This document shows positions 37,602 to 47,009 of a DNA stretch of 64,000 nt, in pieces; position 1 is the first letter of the stretch; every line of letters begins with the position of its first letter. The notes under the pieces are model-generated. The model ran no database searches and had not been told where the DNA came from. It was given only the letters and a program-made list of their open reading frames with translations. This DNA comes from Pseudovirgaria hyperparasitica (Eukaryota; Ascomycota; Dothideomycetes; Acrospermales; Acrospermaceae), in contig NW_022985549.1 in assembly GCF_010093815.1 (NCBI RefSeq), forward strand, positions 1,571,446-1,635,445. Reading direction: 5' to 3'. A program made the position numbers and the translations under genes.

Positions 37602-38114
37602 ATGGCAGCAGCCACTTCACTCACGCCCCTCCGCATTGCCATCGGCTGCGACGAAGCAGGCTTCAACTACAAGACAGCACTCAAGAAAGACCTCGAAGCC
37701 TCACCCCTCGTCTCGTCCGTCACCGACGTCGGCGTCCCAGCCCACACAGACAAAACAGCATACCCACACGTCGCAGCTGCAGCGGGACAACTTGTCGCCT
37801 CGGGCGCCGTCGACCGAGCAGTCTTGATCTGCGGCACCGGGCTAGGCGTTGCCATCGCAGCGAACAAAGTGCCTGGCGTGCGCGCGGTGACGGCGCATGA
37901 TGGGTTCAGCGTCGAGAGGGCGGTGCTGAGTAACGATGCGCAGGTGCTATGTTTAGGCGAGAGGGTTGTCGGGTTGGAGTTGGCGAGGCGGCTGGTCAAA
38001 GAGTGGTTGGGGTATCGGTTTGATCAAGGCAGTGCGAGCGCGGAGAAGGTGAGGGCGATTATGGGGCTTGAGGGAAAGGGGCTTGGGGAGGGCGAGGAGA
38101 AAAGAGGGTGTTAA
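37602..38114 (+). CDS. RpiB/LacAB-family sugar-phosphate isomerase
   Basis: A 170-aa protein of the RpiB/LacA family, enzymes that interconvert aldose and ketose phosphates (ribose-5-P/ribulose-5-P, or in some fungi and bacteria erythrulose-4-P). [20 protein letters not shown] (about residues 12-31) is the usual N-terminal strand and substrate loop. [19 protein letters not shown] follows, then the catalytic-cysteine loop [14 protein letters not shown] at about 79-92, and [20 protein letters not shown] with LGERVVG at about 99-126. The length (150-170 aa) fits. Most fungi use the unrelated RpiA for the pentose phosphate pathway, so this homologue may serve another sugar such as erythritol or tetrose metabolism; that is inference. 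I start it at 37602 because upstream in-frame sequence lacks family similarity. Confidence 0.88.
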   Translation: MAAATSLTPLRIAIGCDEAGFNYKTALKKDLEASPLVSSVTDVGVPAHTDKTAYPHVAAAAGQLVASGAVDRAVLICGTGLGVAIAANKVPGVRAVTAHDGFSVERAVLSNDAQVLCLGERVVGLELARRLVKEWLGYRFDQGSASAEKVRAIMGLEGKGLGEGEEKRGC

Positions 38115-38395
38115 GGTGCGTTATACCGGTGGCTTCGATGATGTTGTCGGATGCAGCTTTGTGTGTAGTGCATGAAGTCGACCCATGAAGGGTCATTCGC
38201 TTGTAGACGTATGCATGTACCCTATACTATATAATTACTGGCACTCTGATGCTTCGTCAATATGACATCTCGAAAGCGAAGAGAACAGATGTACACAGAC
38301 TTCCCTATCCGGATAGACCATGCAGCAAGCTTGCACCCCACGTTTTACCCCCACATTCACTTTTCTTCCAGCACAACTCACGAACTACACTCTCC

Positions 38396-39010
38396 ATGTT
38401 CTCTAGACTCACCCTCCTTAACCTCAATCCCATACTCCGCATCGCAAAGATGTCTACGCACTCCGTCGCTTCGCTCCCGCGTATAACACGGGAAGAGCTA
38501 CGCGCCCTCCTCACATCGCCGCCAGGGTGCTCTTCCACCTCAAACACCGACCCCGCGCCATCGTCCACAGATGCAGCCTCCACTTCAACAACCACCCAGC
38601 CACCCGCCTCAATACCTGCTAGAACAGCCCTCCCCTCTCCTGTCCCCTCTAGCATAGCCATAATTGACGTCCGCGACGACGACCACATCGGCGGCCATAT
38701 CCGCGGCAGCACGCATGTCCCCTCACAACAACTCGACGTGCGAATGCCAGAGCTACTCAGACTACACGGCGATAAAGAGATGCTGGTATTCCATTGTGCA
38801 TTGAGTCAGGTCAGAGGGCCGAAGGCGGCGCTCGGGTACCTGCGCGCGCGGGAAGAGAAGATGGCGAAGAGTCCTAGTGGGGGAATCAAGGAGGGGCAGA
38901 AAGTGTGTGTTTTGCAAGGTGGGTTTGGGGATTGGCAGAGGAGCTATGGGAAGGATGAGAGGGTTACGGAGGCGTTTGATGAGGAGCTTTGGGAATTTGG
39001 GGGACCTTGA
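38396..39010 (+). CDS. Rhodanese/Cdc25-like phosphatase (Ych1/Arc-type)
   Basis: A 204-aa single-domain rhodanese-fold protein. The family includes Ych1 and Ibp1-like Cdc25-related phosphatases and arsenate reductases, which use a Cys-X5-Arg loop. Here the loop is FHCALSQVRGP (C-A-L-S-Q-V-R), at about residues 138-148, preceded by IAIIDVRDDDHIGGHIRGS, the typical rhodanese segment. A Ser/Thr/Pro-rich insertion of about 50 residues (about 47-85) separates the opening helix ITREELRALL from the core and is not part of the usual fold. The N-terminus MFSRLTLLNLNPILRIAK looks like a mitochondrial targeting sequence, with a second ATG (MSTHSVASLP) at residue 19; two start sites could give mitochondrial and cytosolic forms. 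The true substrate is unknown. Confidence 0.82.
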   Translation: MFSRLTLLNLNPILRIAKMSTHSVASLPRITREELRALLTSPPGCSSTSNTDPAPSSTDAASTSTTTQPPASIPARTALPSPVPSSIAIIDVRDDDHIGGHIRGSTHVPSQQLDVRMPELLRLHGDKEMLVFHCALSQVRGPKAALGYLRAREEKMAKSPSGGIKEGQKVCVLQGGFGDWQRSYGKDERVTEAFDEELWEFGGP

Positions 39011-39435
39011 TATTTGTTCCTGGGCGTTCAAGAAGACTGGAAAGAAGTAGATGAAGGCGCTAGACTATCAGACGCTGAGTTGACCAGCGGGAACCCTCTT
39101 GAGCTGGTTGGCTCACATGTTACGTTTGAGGTATCGAAGTGGCATGGACAAGGCTGGAAAGTTGGTTTGGCATGGGATCCTGGATTTGTTGGTGTGCATC
39201 TTGGAGCGGTTTGGTCAACTTATTGAGCCTATGATGATACAGCTAGTCCCGAGAACGAAGATTAGATTCACCTAAAGTAATCATAGAGAATGTTGTGGTA
39301 CGGTATAAGGCGCACCATGAATGTCTTATATTAGCACGTATAGCGCGTCGCGCCGCTTGGTCCGAGCTCTAGGGCGGAACTAGAATCTTTGGATTGAAGA
39401 TTGCTGAGCTCGTGGCAGCTGCGCGTAAATCTGCG
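39011..39435. other. Intergenic region
   Basis: Contains a 70-codon frame at 39014-39226 without an ATG start, directly after the rhodanese stop; I take it as 3' UTR. The promoter of the next gene must lie in the remaining ~200 bp. Confidence 0.45.
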
Positions 39436-40157
39436 ATGCCGATCCGACCATTTCCAGCAGGCCTCACTGTTGGAGTAGATCTATGTTCTATCGATCGATG
39501 CCGTCAGATAATAACAAAATCCACAGAGACTGGCCGCGCACCGCACCGAAAGTCTCCCTTGTATCGCCTTTGTCAGAGGATCTTCACTCCATACGAACAC
39601 ACCAAGTTTTGCGCGACGTACAACCTCAAGCAACATCAGATCGGGACCGATGAGGGTTTTATAGACAGGGTCTCACACTTCCTGGCTGGTCGGTAGGTCG
39701 TCCTGGCCTGCTTCGTTGCACGTCCCACTGAGTACGTCCGTACAGCTTTGCTGCAAAAGAAGCCGTCATCAAGGCCGTCACATGGAGGAAAGTCTCGTTT
39801 GATATGATCATCATCAAGTATCACGCGCGCGGTCACCCCTATGCTATCGTGCTCGACAAACCATACGGCGACTATCCCTCTACCGTACGCCCAGGCCCAG
39901 GTCCTGACGATGGTCCCGACGACTGTTCGCGTATGGACGGACAGCATGTGCAGCTAAGCATTAGCCATGATGGCGCATATGCAACCGCTGTTTGTTTAGC
40001 ACCCGATACGACGGAATTGTCGGAAGAGTCCACAGATTCTGATGTACACGATCGACTTGGACAAAACAACGAGGATGACGACGGTCTGTTTGAAGGTTTG
40101 GGAGTATCAAGTAAAGACATGGACGGGGAACATGAGGACAATAAAACACCGAGGTGA
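39436..40157 (+). CDS. AcpS-type 4'-phosphopantetheinyl transferase (mitochondrial Ppt2-like)
   Basis: Transfers the phosphopantetheine arm of CoA to the serine of an acyl carrier protein. In fungi the AcpS-type enzyme Ppt2 serves the mitochondrial ACP, needed for lipoate synthesis and respiratory complex I. Exons 39436-39692 and 39746-40157 join as CG|C and give 222 aa. The family motifs are all present: GVDLCSIDRCRQII (Mg2+-binding Asp), RIFTPYEH, RFAAKEAVIKA (created exactly at the splice junction) and LSISHDGAYATAVCL. A Gly/Pro/Asp-rich loop precedes the last motif. The C-terminus adds about 45 mostly acidic residues that the family does not need. The ATG at 39436 is the first in its frame. 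It converges with the membrane-protein gene at 40386. Confidence 0.9.
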
Positions 40158-40385
40158 ACAGTATCAGTCAAGACTTCAGCTGACATATCTCTACGATATA
40201 CAAGTCAGGATCAGGCCATACAAGAAGCATATGGCGTAAAAGAGCAGGCGACGGACTTTGCAGTCCCTGACTCCCACGCGTTATGAACGACGTAAAAAGC
40301 CACCATAATGACGGTACTGAAAGAATCGCAGCGTAGCCGTGCTTCATACACTATTGGTACGACACTTCCTTCCGAGCCTACTGAT

Positions 40386-42194
40386 CTAGTCTCTGAGCAC
40401 ATCAGACTCAGGCCTCAGGCTTGCATTCTGAATGCTCGACGGTTGGGAGTATTCGCTGCCACTACGTGCATTACTACCTCGACTCGCGAATCTACCCATA
40501 CTCCTTCTCATGCTTCCAAATGCCGGGCGCGAGTATTTACTTGAACCGGTGGACTTTTTTGTCGTCCTGGCGTATTTTGAACGAGATGAGGTTCCAGGCA
40601 CGTTGGGCCAGTATGGGTCCACTTCGCTCTCGGCGGAAACACTTCTGCGGGAGTCCCCCGTCTGTTTGGGCATCGAGAACTGTGGCTGCTCGGCGATCGG
40701 TGGCAATGTGTAGGTGTCTTGACCCCAGGCCTCGTTCCTTGACTCCGGGCCGTTGGCCTGGGTGGTGAGATGAAGATTGTGTGCTTGAATGACAGGACTG
40801 TAAAATCTTGTTGCGTGCTTATCAAGCTCGTCTCCACGTCCTTGAACCACGTGCCCTCCTCTCAAAGACGACCTCCTCCTAGACGACGACGACGTTTCAT
40901 GGGACTGCATCGATCCTCTCGAGTCGCGCGCATTCGAACCATGATAGACTCGCGACTGCTCTACATCCCCGGTATCCTTCGCCGTCGCACGTTTTCTAGC
41001 CCGTCTGCTGAGGCAGCAGTACACGGCTAGACCGGCGAAGAAGCCGACAAAGAAGAGGACTACGCCAATAGCTGCGATCAGGCCGCTGGACAGTTGGCTT
41101 TGATTCGCATGTTGTGCAACGGCATTTGATGCGGTGTCGGGTGCGTTTGTCTCGTTGGCGTTTGCTGCAGTGGGGTTTGGCATGTTGATTGGTGATGTTT
41201 GTGAGGGTGGTGGTGGTGGTGTTGTTTGAATGGAAGGTTGTATAGATGGTGGTGTTGGTGTCTGCGATGGTGTCGGTATCGATGTGTATTCTGTTGGATC
41301 TATCAATGTTAGAGCTGGTGTCTGCATTGATGATGTTATTGGTGTCTGCAATGAGCTCTGGAGCGAGGGATATCTTGCTGACTCTATTACTGACGGAGCT
41401 GGTGTCTGCAGTGATGGTATTGGTGTCTGCAATGGTGTCCGTATCGACGTGTATTTTGTTGACCCCACTGATGAAAGAGCTGGTGTCTGCAATGAGCTCC
41501 GGATCGAGGTTTTGATGGAAGAATCTACTGGAGTCAACGCCGATGTCAGTACCGATTTCAGCATGGATGTTGGTATTGGTGTCTGGAATGGGGTCTGGAA
41601 TGGTGTCCGTATCGATGTATGTTCCTTTGATTCTACTGATGATGGAGCTGGTGTCTGCATCGATGATTGTAACGGTGTCTGCAATGAGCTCCGGATCGAG
41701 GTTTTGAAGGATGAAACTACTGGCGTCAGCGCCGATTCCAGCGCCGATTGCAGCATCGATGTTGGTATTGGTGTCTGAAACGGTGTCCGTATCGGTGTAG
41801 ATTTCATTGACTCCTCAGTCGTCAGCGCCGAAGTCTGCTTCGACGTTGGCATTGGCGCTTGTAACGAACTCCATATCGAGCTATACACGGACGACTCTAC
41901 AGATCCCAACGCAGACGTTGTTCTCGCTGCCGTCGTCACTACTAGCTCATCCGTCGCCGTGCTCAAGGCCGTCGTTATCGCCGTGTATTCCGAGGTCAAA
42001 ACCGAAGAGTCAATCACCAGCTCACTGGTCGCTTCTTGCACAGGCTCAAAAATATATATGACAATATCAGGCTCTGAGTCGGGCTCGTCTGGATCTGTGT
42101 CTGGGATGCTGGGAAATGGGAATGGGAATGGGAATGGTGTGTCGCTGATTGCTGATGAGAGACCTGTGGCGAGCGGGTTGGATGCGTCGGACAT
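40386..42194 (-). CDS. Ser/Thr-rich repeat single-pass membrane protein
   Basis: A 602-aa protein. Residues about 1-365 are Ser/Thr/Pro-rich and built of diverged repeats around the units TSIRTPFQTPIP, SSLQTPAPSS and ALTPVDSS, as in heavily O-glycosylated cell-surface proteins. One transmembrane helix follows at about 368-392 (LIAAIGVVLFFVGFFAGLAV), then a basic stop-transfer CCLSRRARKRA and a ~200-aa Ser/Arg-rich cytosolic tail. This plan matches fungal wall-stress sensor or mucin-like proteins, but no WSC or other named domain is present and there is no N-terminal signal peptide. Either the helix acts as a signal anchor or a 5' exon is missing. An out-of-frame hydrophobic start lies upstream near 42559, which I could not join. 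The function is inferred only from architecture. Confidence 0.75.
   Translation of the reverse strand: MSDASNPLATGLSSAISDTPFPFPFPFPSIPDTDPDEPDSEPDIVIYIFEPVQEATSELVIDSSVLTSEYTAITTALSTATDELVVTTAARTTSALGSVESSVYSSIWSSLQAPMPTSKQTSALTTEESMKSTPIRTPFQTPIPTSMLQSALESALTPVVSSFKTSIRSSLQTPLQSSMQTPAPSSVESKEHTSIRTPFQTPFQTPIPTSMLKSVLTSALTPVDSSIKTSIRSSLQTPALSSVGSTKYTSIRTPLQTPIPSLQTPAPSVIESARYPSLQSSLQTPITSSMQTPALTLIDPTEYTSIPTPSQTPTPPSIQPSIQTTPPPPPSQTSPINMPNPTAANANETNAPDTASNAVAQHANQSQLSSGLIAAIGVVLFFVGFFAGLAVYCCLSRRARKRATAKDTGDVEQSRVYHGSNARDSRGSMQSHETSSSSRRRSSLRGGHVVQGRGDELDKHATRFYSPVIQAHNLHLTTQANGPESRNEAWGQDTYTLPPIAEQPQFSMPKQTGDSRRSVSAESEVDPYWPNVPGTSSRSKYARTTKKSTGSSKYSRPAFGSMRRSMGRFASRGSNARSGSEYSQPSSIQNASLRPESDVLRD
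41220..41800 (-). repeat. Diverged in-frame tandem repeats in the surface-protein gene
   Basis: The DNA repeats GGTGTCTGCAATG-like and GTCCGTATCGATG-like blocks every 60-120 nt. It codes the S/T-P repeats of the protein above and creates a spurious antisense frame of about 180 codons. Confidence 0.75.
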
Positions 42195-44677
42195 GATGTG
42201 CGTGTGGTTGTGTCGGTGGTTGTCTGTGTGACAAGACTAAACTTGAAAACCTGAGAAGGAAAGTCGGATAGAAACGAAGGAAGTAAGGGAGAAGCACAGG
42301 AGCGCGCCACGCAGTGCGAGTCTATGAAAGATATGGGAGAAAGCAAGCATAACTCTTTTTCTGTCTCGGGTTCCTTTGTTCGCTCCGCGCAAGATGGGAT
42401 AGATATGTATGTGGTGGTGCCCTGGAACCAAGGGATTGAGAACAAGGGATGGGGTTTGGGCGTAGGAGACGAACAAAGAACGTCATGCGTATGTGGGCAT
42501 TCCTCATCACTAATATGATTCACCAGGAGAGCAGCAGAGCAAAGAATTAATCGGCTCATTCTCGTGGATTGGTCGTTGCTCGTCTAAATAAAGCTATGCT
42601 GCTGTGGTTATGTTCTGACGAATTCATTGCTTCGATAGAAATCACGGACATGCAGGCTAATGCCGATTTTCTTTCTATATGACATACGTCCCAGTGACTG
42701 GATAGATAGATGGATAGATGGATAGATGTGTGGTGATGTTCGGGGGTTAACATATGGATTCATGGCGACGAACGTACTGTGCGTAGACCGTAGGAGGGAT
42801 GTCCATGGGTTTGTTTACACGGCACATATGGCATCATGATCTTCTGGGGGAGTGGAGTTGTGAATAAGGGAAAGATGCTTGGAAGTTTATCGAATCTTAA
42901 TAGGATATTGGTGCTTGGAGATCTTTGTCGCAGTCATCGATTGTGGTACCTCTTTTCTGTGATATGTCTATGTCCAAGTAGCCGGTCAGACTGGGAGACA
43001 TCTTGACGGTGCGTCATAATGGCCAATCGGCACTTGCGACTTGGTAATGAGGATTTCATGATCCCATGTACTGATACATGGCTCCAGCTGGGATGATGCA
43101 TGGTCAAATTGCAGACTGAAGATCTTCATGAATGGAGTGTCATGACGGCAAAACCAAAAAAGCAACTTGACTGGATATTTTTAGATTCAATTTACCCAGA
43201 ACACGTGGCTGCAATATCCAACGTTCTACGAGGAGAGATCACACTACCATTTTGTGCTGTAATGGATGCAACAGACTCATGTGTGACGGTGCATCTCGAA
43301 GGTGGTGATGTACAAACATAAGAAGGAACGAGTAGTAACTGGGAGCAGATATGGATATTGGTGCCTGGTGCAAACGCCAAGGAACCAGACAAATTCGGCT
43401 TTGTTTTTCTTTTTACAAAGATAAGCCGGCATTTCGCTACAACTTTCCACCTGCATCTCTTGCAACTTCAATTCGTAGATCATAAGATACAGGATTCAGC
43501 ATATCGAGTATGTATACCCGTACAGGATTAATGAGGCTCAACCAGCGCGTGAATTATCATCATGATCGGCTCTATTCCAAGTTGCAGACCAGTATTGCAG
43601 TCAGTTATTAAAGGATTATCTATCATACGTTCAAGGCTGGCCACCCAATCAGTGATGCAACTCTATACCGTTTGTCTCGCGGAACAAAAATGTTACTTCT
43701 ACTATTCGAGCGTTTCAATCCCTGATGACGCACCAACGTTTCTTTCCATTCCACGAATGGTCCTGACATTTTGCGTGAAGCCAGATATAGCATCACGCCT
43801 GATCAGCTGTTGCGCAAACAGGTTACCTGCAACACAGGGGTACAAAGTATGACGCCGGTTGAAGAAGGAGGCTCAAGGATCGGGAGTGAGATCCAGACTG
43901 TCGGAGCCGCTCGACCGGGGTTCTGGTAGAAACGTAGACTCCATTGGATCTCCTCTACCAGGGCCGTACACATAATTGGATAGGAAATCCGTGCGCAATC
44001 CATGAGGGGTGACAAAGCACTCCCCCACGCAAGAGGAACTATCTTGAGTCCAATGGCCTGATCCTTTATTTCTTAGGACGTATGCGACGTATCGTGGACG
44101 CTGCGCGATTGGTTTTGAATGTTCAAGGACCAGTATGCGGTGACACTTATGTTGGTACAAAGGTTACACCCAGTGGTATCGAATCTCCCGAGAGTCTCTG
44201 GTTTGGCTCATTACTCTTCATCTCGTGGGAATGTGTTGGCTAAGTGGGAAGGGAAAAATCACACCTCGATACCTGATACAGCGGTATGCCGCACACTGAA
44301 GTATAATAAAGATCGCATCAATCCATGGTCTGACACCTGACGACTGCTGGGATATGCATGCTAGCCTTCTACGGATCGCTTCCCGCAGAATCGTATACAG
44401 GGTCTTTATATTTGATCTAGGATAGCTTCTCTATATATGATCACCGGCAGCACGAGCTAGCTATAATGGCCAATCGGCTGTAATTCCCTTGCACATATCC
44501 CTGGCACTTCTGTCTAGGATAGCCCCTGTAACAAGGAATATATTACATCGTCTCGCTCTCGTATGGGCGACTCACTCGTCGTTGAAGTATTCAATCGCCA
44601 AGCCAGGTACAATGGCATACTTAGCTGTACTTCAGGAAACCTAGGCCAACAATCTAGACTACAACTAACTCGAAGTC
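42195..44677. other. Intergenic region
   Basis: 2.5 kb between two divergently transcribed genes. The left ~350 bp should be the promoter and leader of the surface-protein gene. Short frames at 43100-43321 and 43562-43852 have no motifs or supporting splice sites. A short GATA/GGATAGAT repeat lies near 42700. No RNA gene is seen. Confidence 0.5.
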
Positions 44678-46137
44678 ATGTCTGGTGGTCTACATCCTCC
44701 GCTCAGTGTTATAGCCTCATGGCCGAAACCAAATCATCTCAATCCAGAGTTACGGGGATGGCTCGTACCTGCTGTCAATATCGTGCTTTTCTCACTAGCC
44801 CTTACGGTAGCCTCATTGCGACTCTTTGCTCGATTCTTTATCCTTAGAAGTGCAGGGATAGACGACTATCTAATAGCTTTGAACTTGGTAAGGACCATCC
44901 ATCGTCATATATCTGGACCCGGCTAATCGTCATCAGGTACCATTACTTGGCCTGACGATAGCTCTGTCCATAGGTGCGTTCGATACTCTCGGAACCGTGA
45001 TCGTGCTGATAATATAAAGCTGTGAAAGTTTACCATTTCGATCGTCATATATGGGACGTACCTATAGATGAGGCTACTGCGACTCGCAAAGTAAGGACGC
45101 GCGGAACACCTATCCGTTCCCGCTGACCACCTCCAAGATCTTGTTTGCAATTGAAATCCTGTATGTCATCTCGACAGGTCTGACCAAGTTATCAGTCCTG
45201 ACGTTTTACAAACGACTATCTGACGGTGGAATATCGCCAACTCTGATCAGAGTATCGCAAAGCTTCATTGCATTTGTTGGTTTTACCACAGCCTTCTTTA
45301 CCATACTGCCCTTTCTTGCCTGTACCCCTTTCAATGCTTTCTTCGACCAGGTTGACCCTCGCTGGTTCTACACCCACTTGAAACCAGGCCTGTGGAAATG
45401 CTTCGATGAGCTGACCCACTTCTACGCCAATGGCTCTATCAGTATCTTCCAGGACTTCGTCGCAGTTGGACTTCCTCTTGCCTTGTTCCATGGGCTGCAA
45501 ATTCCTCGCCGTCAAAAGATCCTTCTAGGCGCCGTCTTCTTCGTTGGATTTTGGTAAACACCCAACATTCCTGTCAGAGTCTACACGACACTGACTCCAA
45601 TATAGTGTATGTATCATTGGTGTTCTCCGTCTCGTCGCCATCTCACACCTCTATACCACCACCTATGACCTCACCTGGGAGACACAGTACGTATGGATCT
45701 GGACGGGCACCGAGGCCAACGTCGCCGTTATCTGCGCCTGTCTTCCATGCTGCCGTGTCTATGCTTCGCGCTTTCTCAACTACCCGGTTCGCTCGTGGAA
45801 CAGCAACCGAACCCCCGATCGAACGCCCCGTGCATCTGTCAAAGCAGGCTGGAGCGCAAACAGTAGCTCTGCAGCCGCAAATTCCACCAGTAGGAAGCAA
45901 TCAGTTGTGGCACCGCTTACAGCATACAACGGTACGACATCGACGGATTTGTATAGACCTCAAGGGGACTCCATCGATCAGATTGAAGATGTAGAGATGG
46001 GGTCGTTAAGGACTCTCCGAGTACCGAGTCCGGCTCGAACGATAGAGAGCTATGAGATGCACGAGTGGGATAGTCCGGGATCGCAACGAGATAGGCACGG
46101 CTTTGATCGGAATCGGAGGCTACATCTCGGCCCGTAA
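44678..46137 (+). CDS. Fungal rhodopsin-domain integral membrane protein (Pth11-like group)
   Basis: Five exons: 44678-44887, 44937-44973, 45020-45090, 45138-45553, 45606-46137; 421 aa in frame. The protein has the fungal 'rhodopsin domain' plan of seven helices: NIVLFSLALTVASLRLFARF and DDYLIALNLVPLLGL early, ILFAIEILYVISTGLTKLSV with LTFYKRL in the middle, then FIAFVGFTTAFFTILPFLAC, DFVAVGLPLALF, ILLGAVFFVGFCVCIIGVLR and the closing YVWIWTGTEANVAVICACLP. The motifs GIDDY, SxLxFYxR and WxxxExxxxxxCxCLP are typical of this very large family, which includes Pth11-like receptors. It lacks a CFEM domain. The Ser-rich tail of about 130 residues is cytosolic. The ligand and role are unknown. The 37- and 71-nt exons are small but phase-consistent. 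Confidence 0.87.
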
Positions 46138-47009
46138 TTAAGGGAACTAAGGTGTGAGCAGCGAGTACATACTCCCAAATAGCGTGATCGTGGTTCTGGG
46201 TTCTCTATGAAAGGAGAGCAAAATGCTTAATGTTAGAGATGATAGAGAGGGTATTTGCAGTAGAGTCCGCTGACAAGCTCTTATCGAGTGAATGACGATC
46301 AGTAGACAACTCTTTAGTTCAAGTTAAGGAGGAGAAAAGCCTACTTCTCGTCATTCTAAAGCTTCTCTTCCTTCACACTTGTTCCGGAGCCCTGCTATCG
46401 ACTATGATTTGATAATTTCCATAATCGATGGAGAAGCACAGAATAACACAGGCTTTCACGTGTTAAAGCAAGAATCACGCTTAAACCTGGGCTGCTTCGC
46501 TGCTGTTACCTGACTCTATCAAGCCAATATGTACGATTTGCCTAGCATTTTGCATTTGTGAGATGTACCCAGCCGAAGATACAAAACGGACTGAGTCATC
46601 AATAACTCAAAGGCTGGTGAGGTCGTAGGGGTCTCAGATCATAAGTGATATTCTTTGGATCAACTCATATGAAGCAGTGTTCATGATTTCAACTGGGTTC
46701 AGTTTCCGAGCCTGATGTCGTCCTGTGATGACATTCTCACGAATAAGTCTTCGTACAATACGAGTAGTATGAAGAGGCAAGCAGTTACTTGAAGGTCTCG
46801 ATCGATGGAATCCACGAAAGTGAGTCGTCGTAGAATGTAAAGACGGAACTGTTGAACCATTAGGGCTATCTTATCTCCGAGCTTAAGCCAGTCAAAGTGG
46901 TTTAGCGCGCTCCAACCCACGCGACGCGACGAGTCGTCCTTGAGCTCCCAGTGTCTGCGAACATCCTCACTCCACCAGCTGCCAGATAGTAGAAACACTA
47001 TCCAGTCCA
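46138..47009. other. Intergenic region, orc4 promoter
   Basis: No supported gene. It holds the 3' flank of the rhodopsin-domain gene and the orc4 promoter. A 103-codon minus-strand frame at 46699-47010 has no motif. Confidence 0.5.

Noticed and set aside
39014-39226. Open frame right after the rhodanese stop
   Set aside because: No ATG and no recognised motif; best read as 3' UTR.
41230-41778. Plus-strand open frame of 182 codons rich in GVCND-type repeats
   Set aside because: It is antisense to the surface-protein gene and arises from the periodic repeat there; it has no independent motif or promoter.
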